A DNA stretch of 64,000 nt from Nitrosovibrio sp. Nv4 (GTDB lineage Bacteria; Pseudomonadota; Gammaproteobacteria; Burkholderiales; Nitrosomonadaceae), in the NCBI RefSeq assembly GCF_900215485.1, contig NZ_OCMZ01000001.1, positions 1,054,001 through 1,118,000 of the forward strand. Reading direction: 5' to 3'. Shown here piece by piece: positions 63,880 through 64,000 of this stretch (position 1 is its first letter; each line of letters opens with the position of its first letter). A model generated the notes under the pieces. The model did no database searches and was not told the origin of the DNA. It was given only the letters and a program-made list of their open reading frames with translations. The position numbers and the translations under genes are program-made.

Positions 63880-64000
63880 ATGAGTCAAGAACGTTCGAAC
63901 AGGTTATATGCGCAGGTGTGGACGCTTTATGAAGAGAGCCTTCAAAGTCGCCCGCCAGACGAGGTTGGAGCGGCTGCACCGAGCGAGGAAAAGGCTTCCG
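63880..64000 (+). CDS. Start of an unidentified gene (runs off window)
   Basis: An ATG three bases after the hydrolase stop opens a frame of 40 codons that reaches the window edge, starting MSQERSNRLYAQVWTLYEE. The tight spacing suggests it is the third gene of the protease-hydrolase unit. Too little is present to name a family. Confidence 0.6.
   Translation, partial: MSQERSNRLYAQVWTLYEESLQSRPPDEVGAAAPSEEKAS

Overview
The window is a stretch of bacterial chromosome, most probably from a betaproteobacterial ammonia oxidiser of the Nitrosomonadaceae (Nitrosospira-like). This rests on the look of the complete 16S rRNA, the rRNA operon layout (16S, tRNA-Ile, tRNA-Ala, 23S, 5S) and beta-type neighbourhoods such as leuS-lptE-holA-proA and lptD-surA-pdxA-rsmA. 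No ammonia-oxidation gene lies in the window, so the genus is an inference. No transposase, integrase or CRISPR array was found.

Layout. 1-2.8 kb: end of a DUF2130-type coiled-coil gene, Fe superoxide dismutase and TyrRS. 2.8-8.4 kb: an rRNA operon with promoter, boxB/boxA, RNase III stems and terminator. 8.5-9.0 kb: a small cupredoxin. 9.0-15.4 kb (minus strand): a sulfate import unit in the order porin, Sbp, degenerate EAL protein, CysT, CysW, CysA. 15.8-27.1 kb (plus): TtcA, an HtrA-type protease, LeuRS, LptE, HolA, ProA, a lipoyl-domain dihydrolipoamide dehydrogenase and a sterol-desaturase-family protein, ending in a REP-like inverted repeat. 27.3-34.4 kb (minus): lytic transglycosylase, RsmA, PdxA, SurA and an N-terminally expanded LptD. 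34.7-37.6 kb: Mpl, a DUF3617 protein and an exported ankyrin protein.

The remarkable part is 37.8-64 kb, about 26 kb of oxidative enzymology in five divergent or convergent transcription units. It holds a cyclooxygenase-like haem peroxidase next to an intact lipoxygenase (both minus). Opposite them lie a DyP-type peroxidase overlapping a catalase-fold protein (allene-oxide-synthase-like in general type) and a 434-residue protein with an internal duplication. It also holds two RoxA-like di-haem c-type cytochromes, two further CxxCH-bearing exported proteins, a Tat-lipoprotein GMC oxidoreductase, two members of an unrecognised small family (one a lipoprotein), a subtilisin-family protease and an alpha/beta hydrolase.

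My reading is a bacterial oxylipin-type (lipid peroxide) locus. The COX-like and LOX proteins would oxygenate unsaturated lipids, the catalase-fold and DyP proteins would convert the hydroperoxides, and the exported cytochromes and GMC enzyme would oxidise or cleave products in the periplasm. The gene content is seen in the sequence; the pathway and its substrate are inference. The section from about 52.3 to 60 kb looks more A+T-rich than the operon at 40-46 kb, which hints at a mosaic origin.
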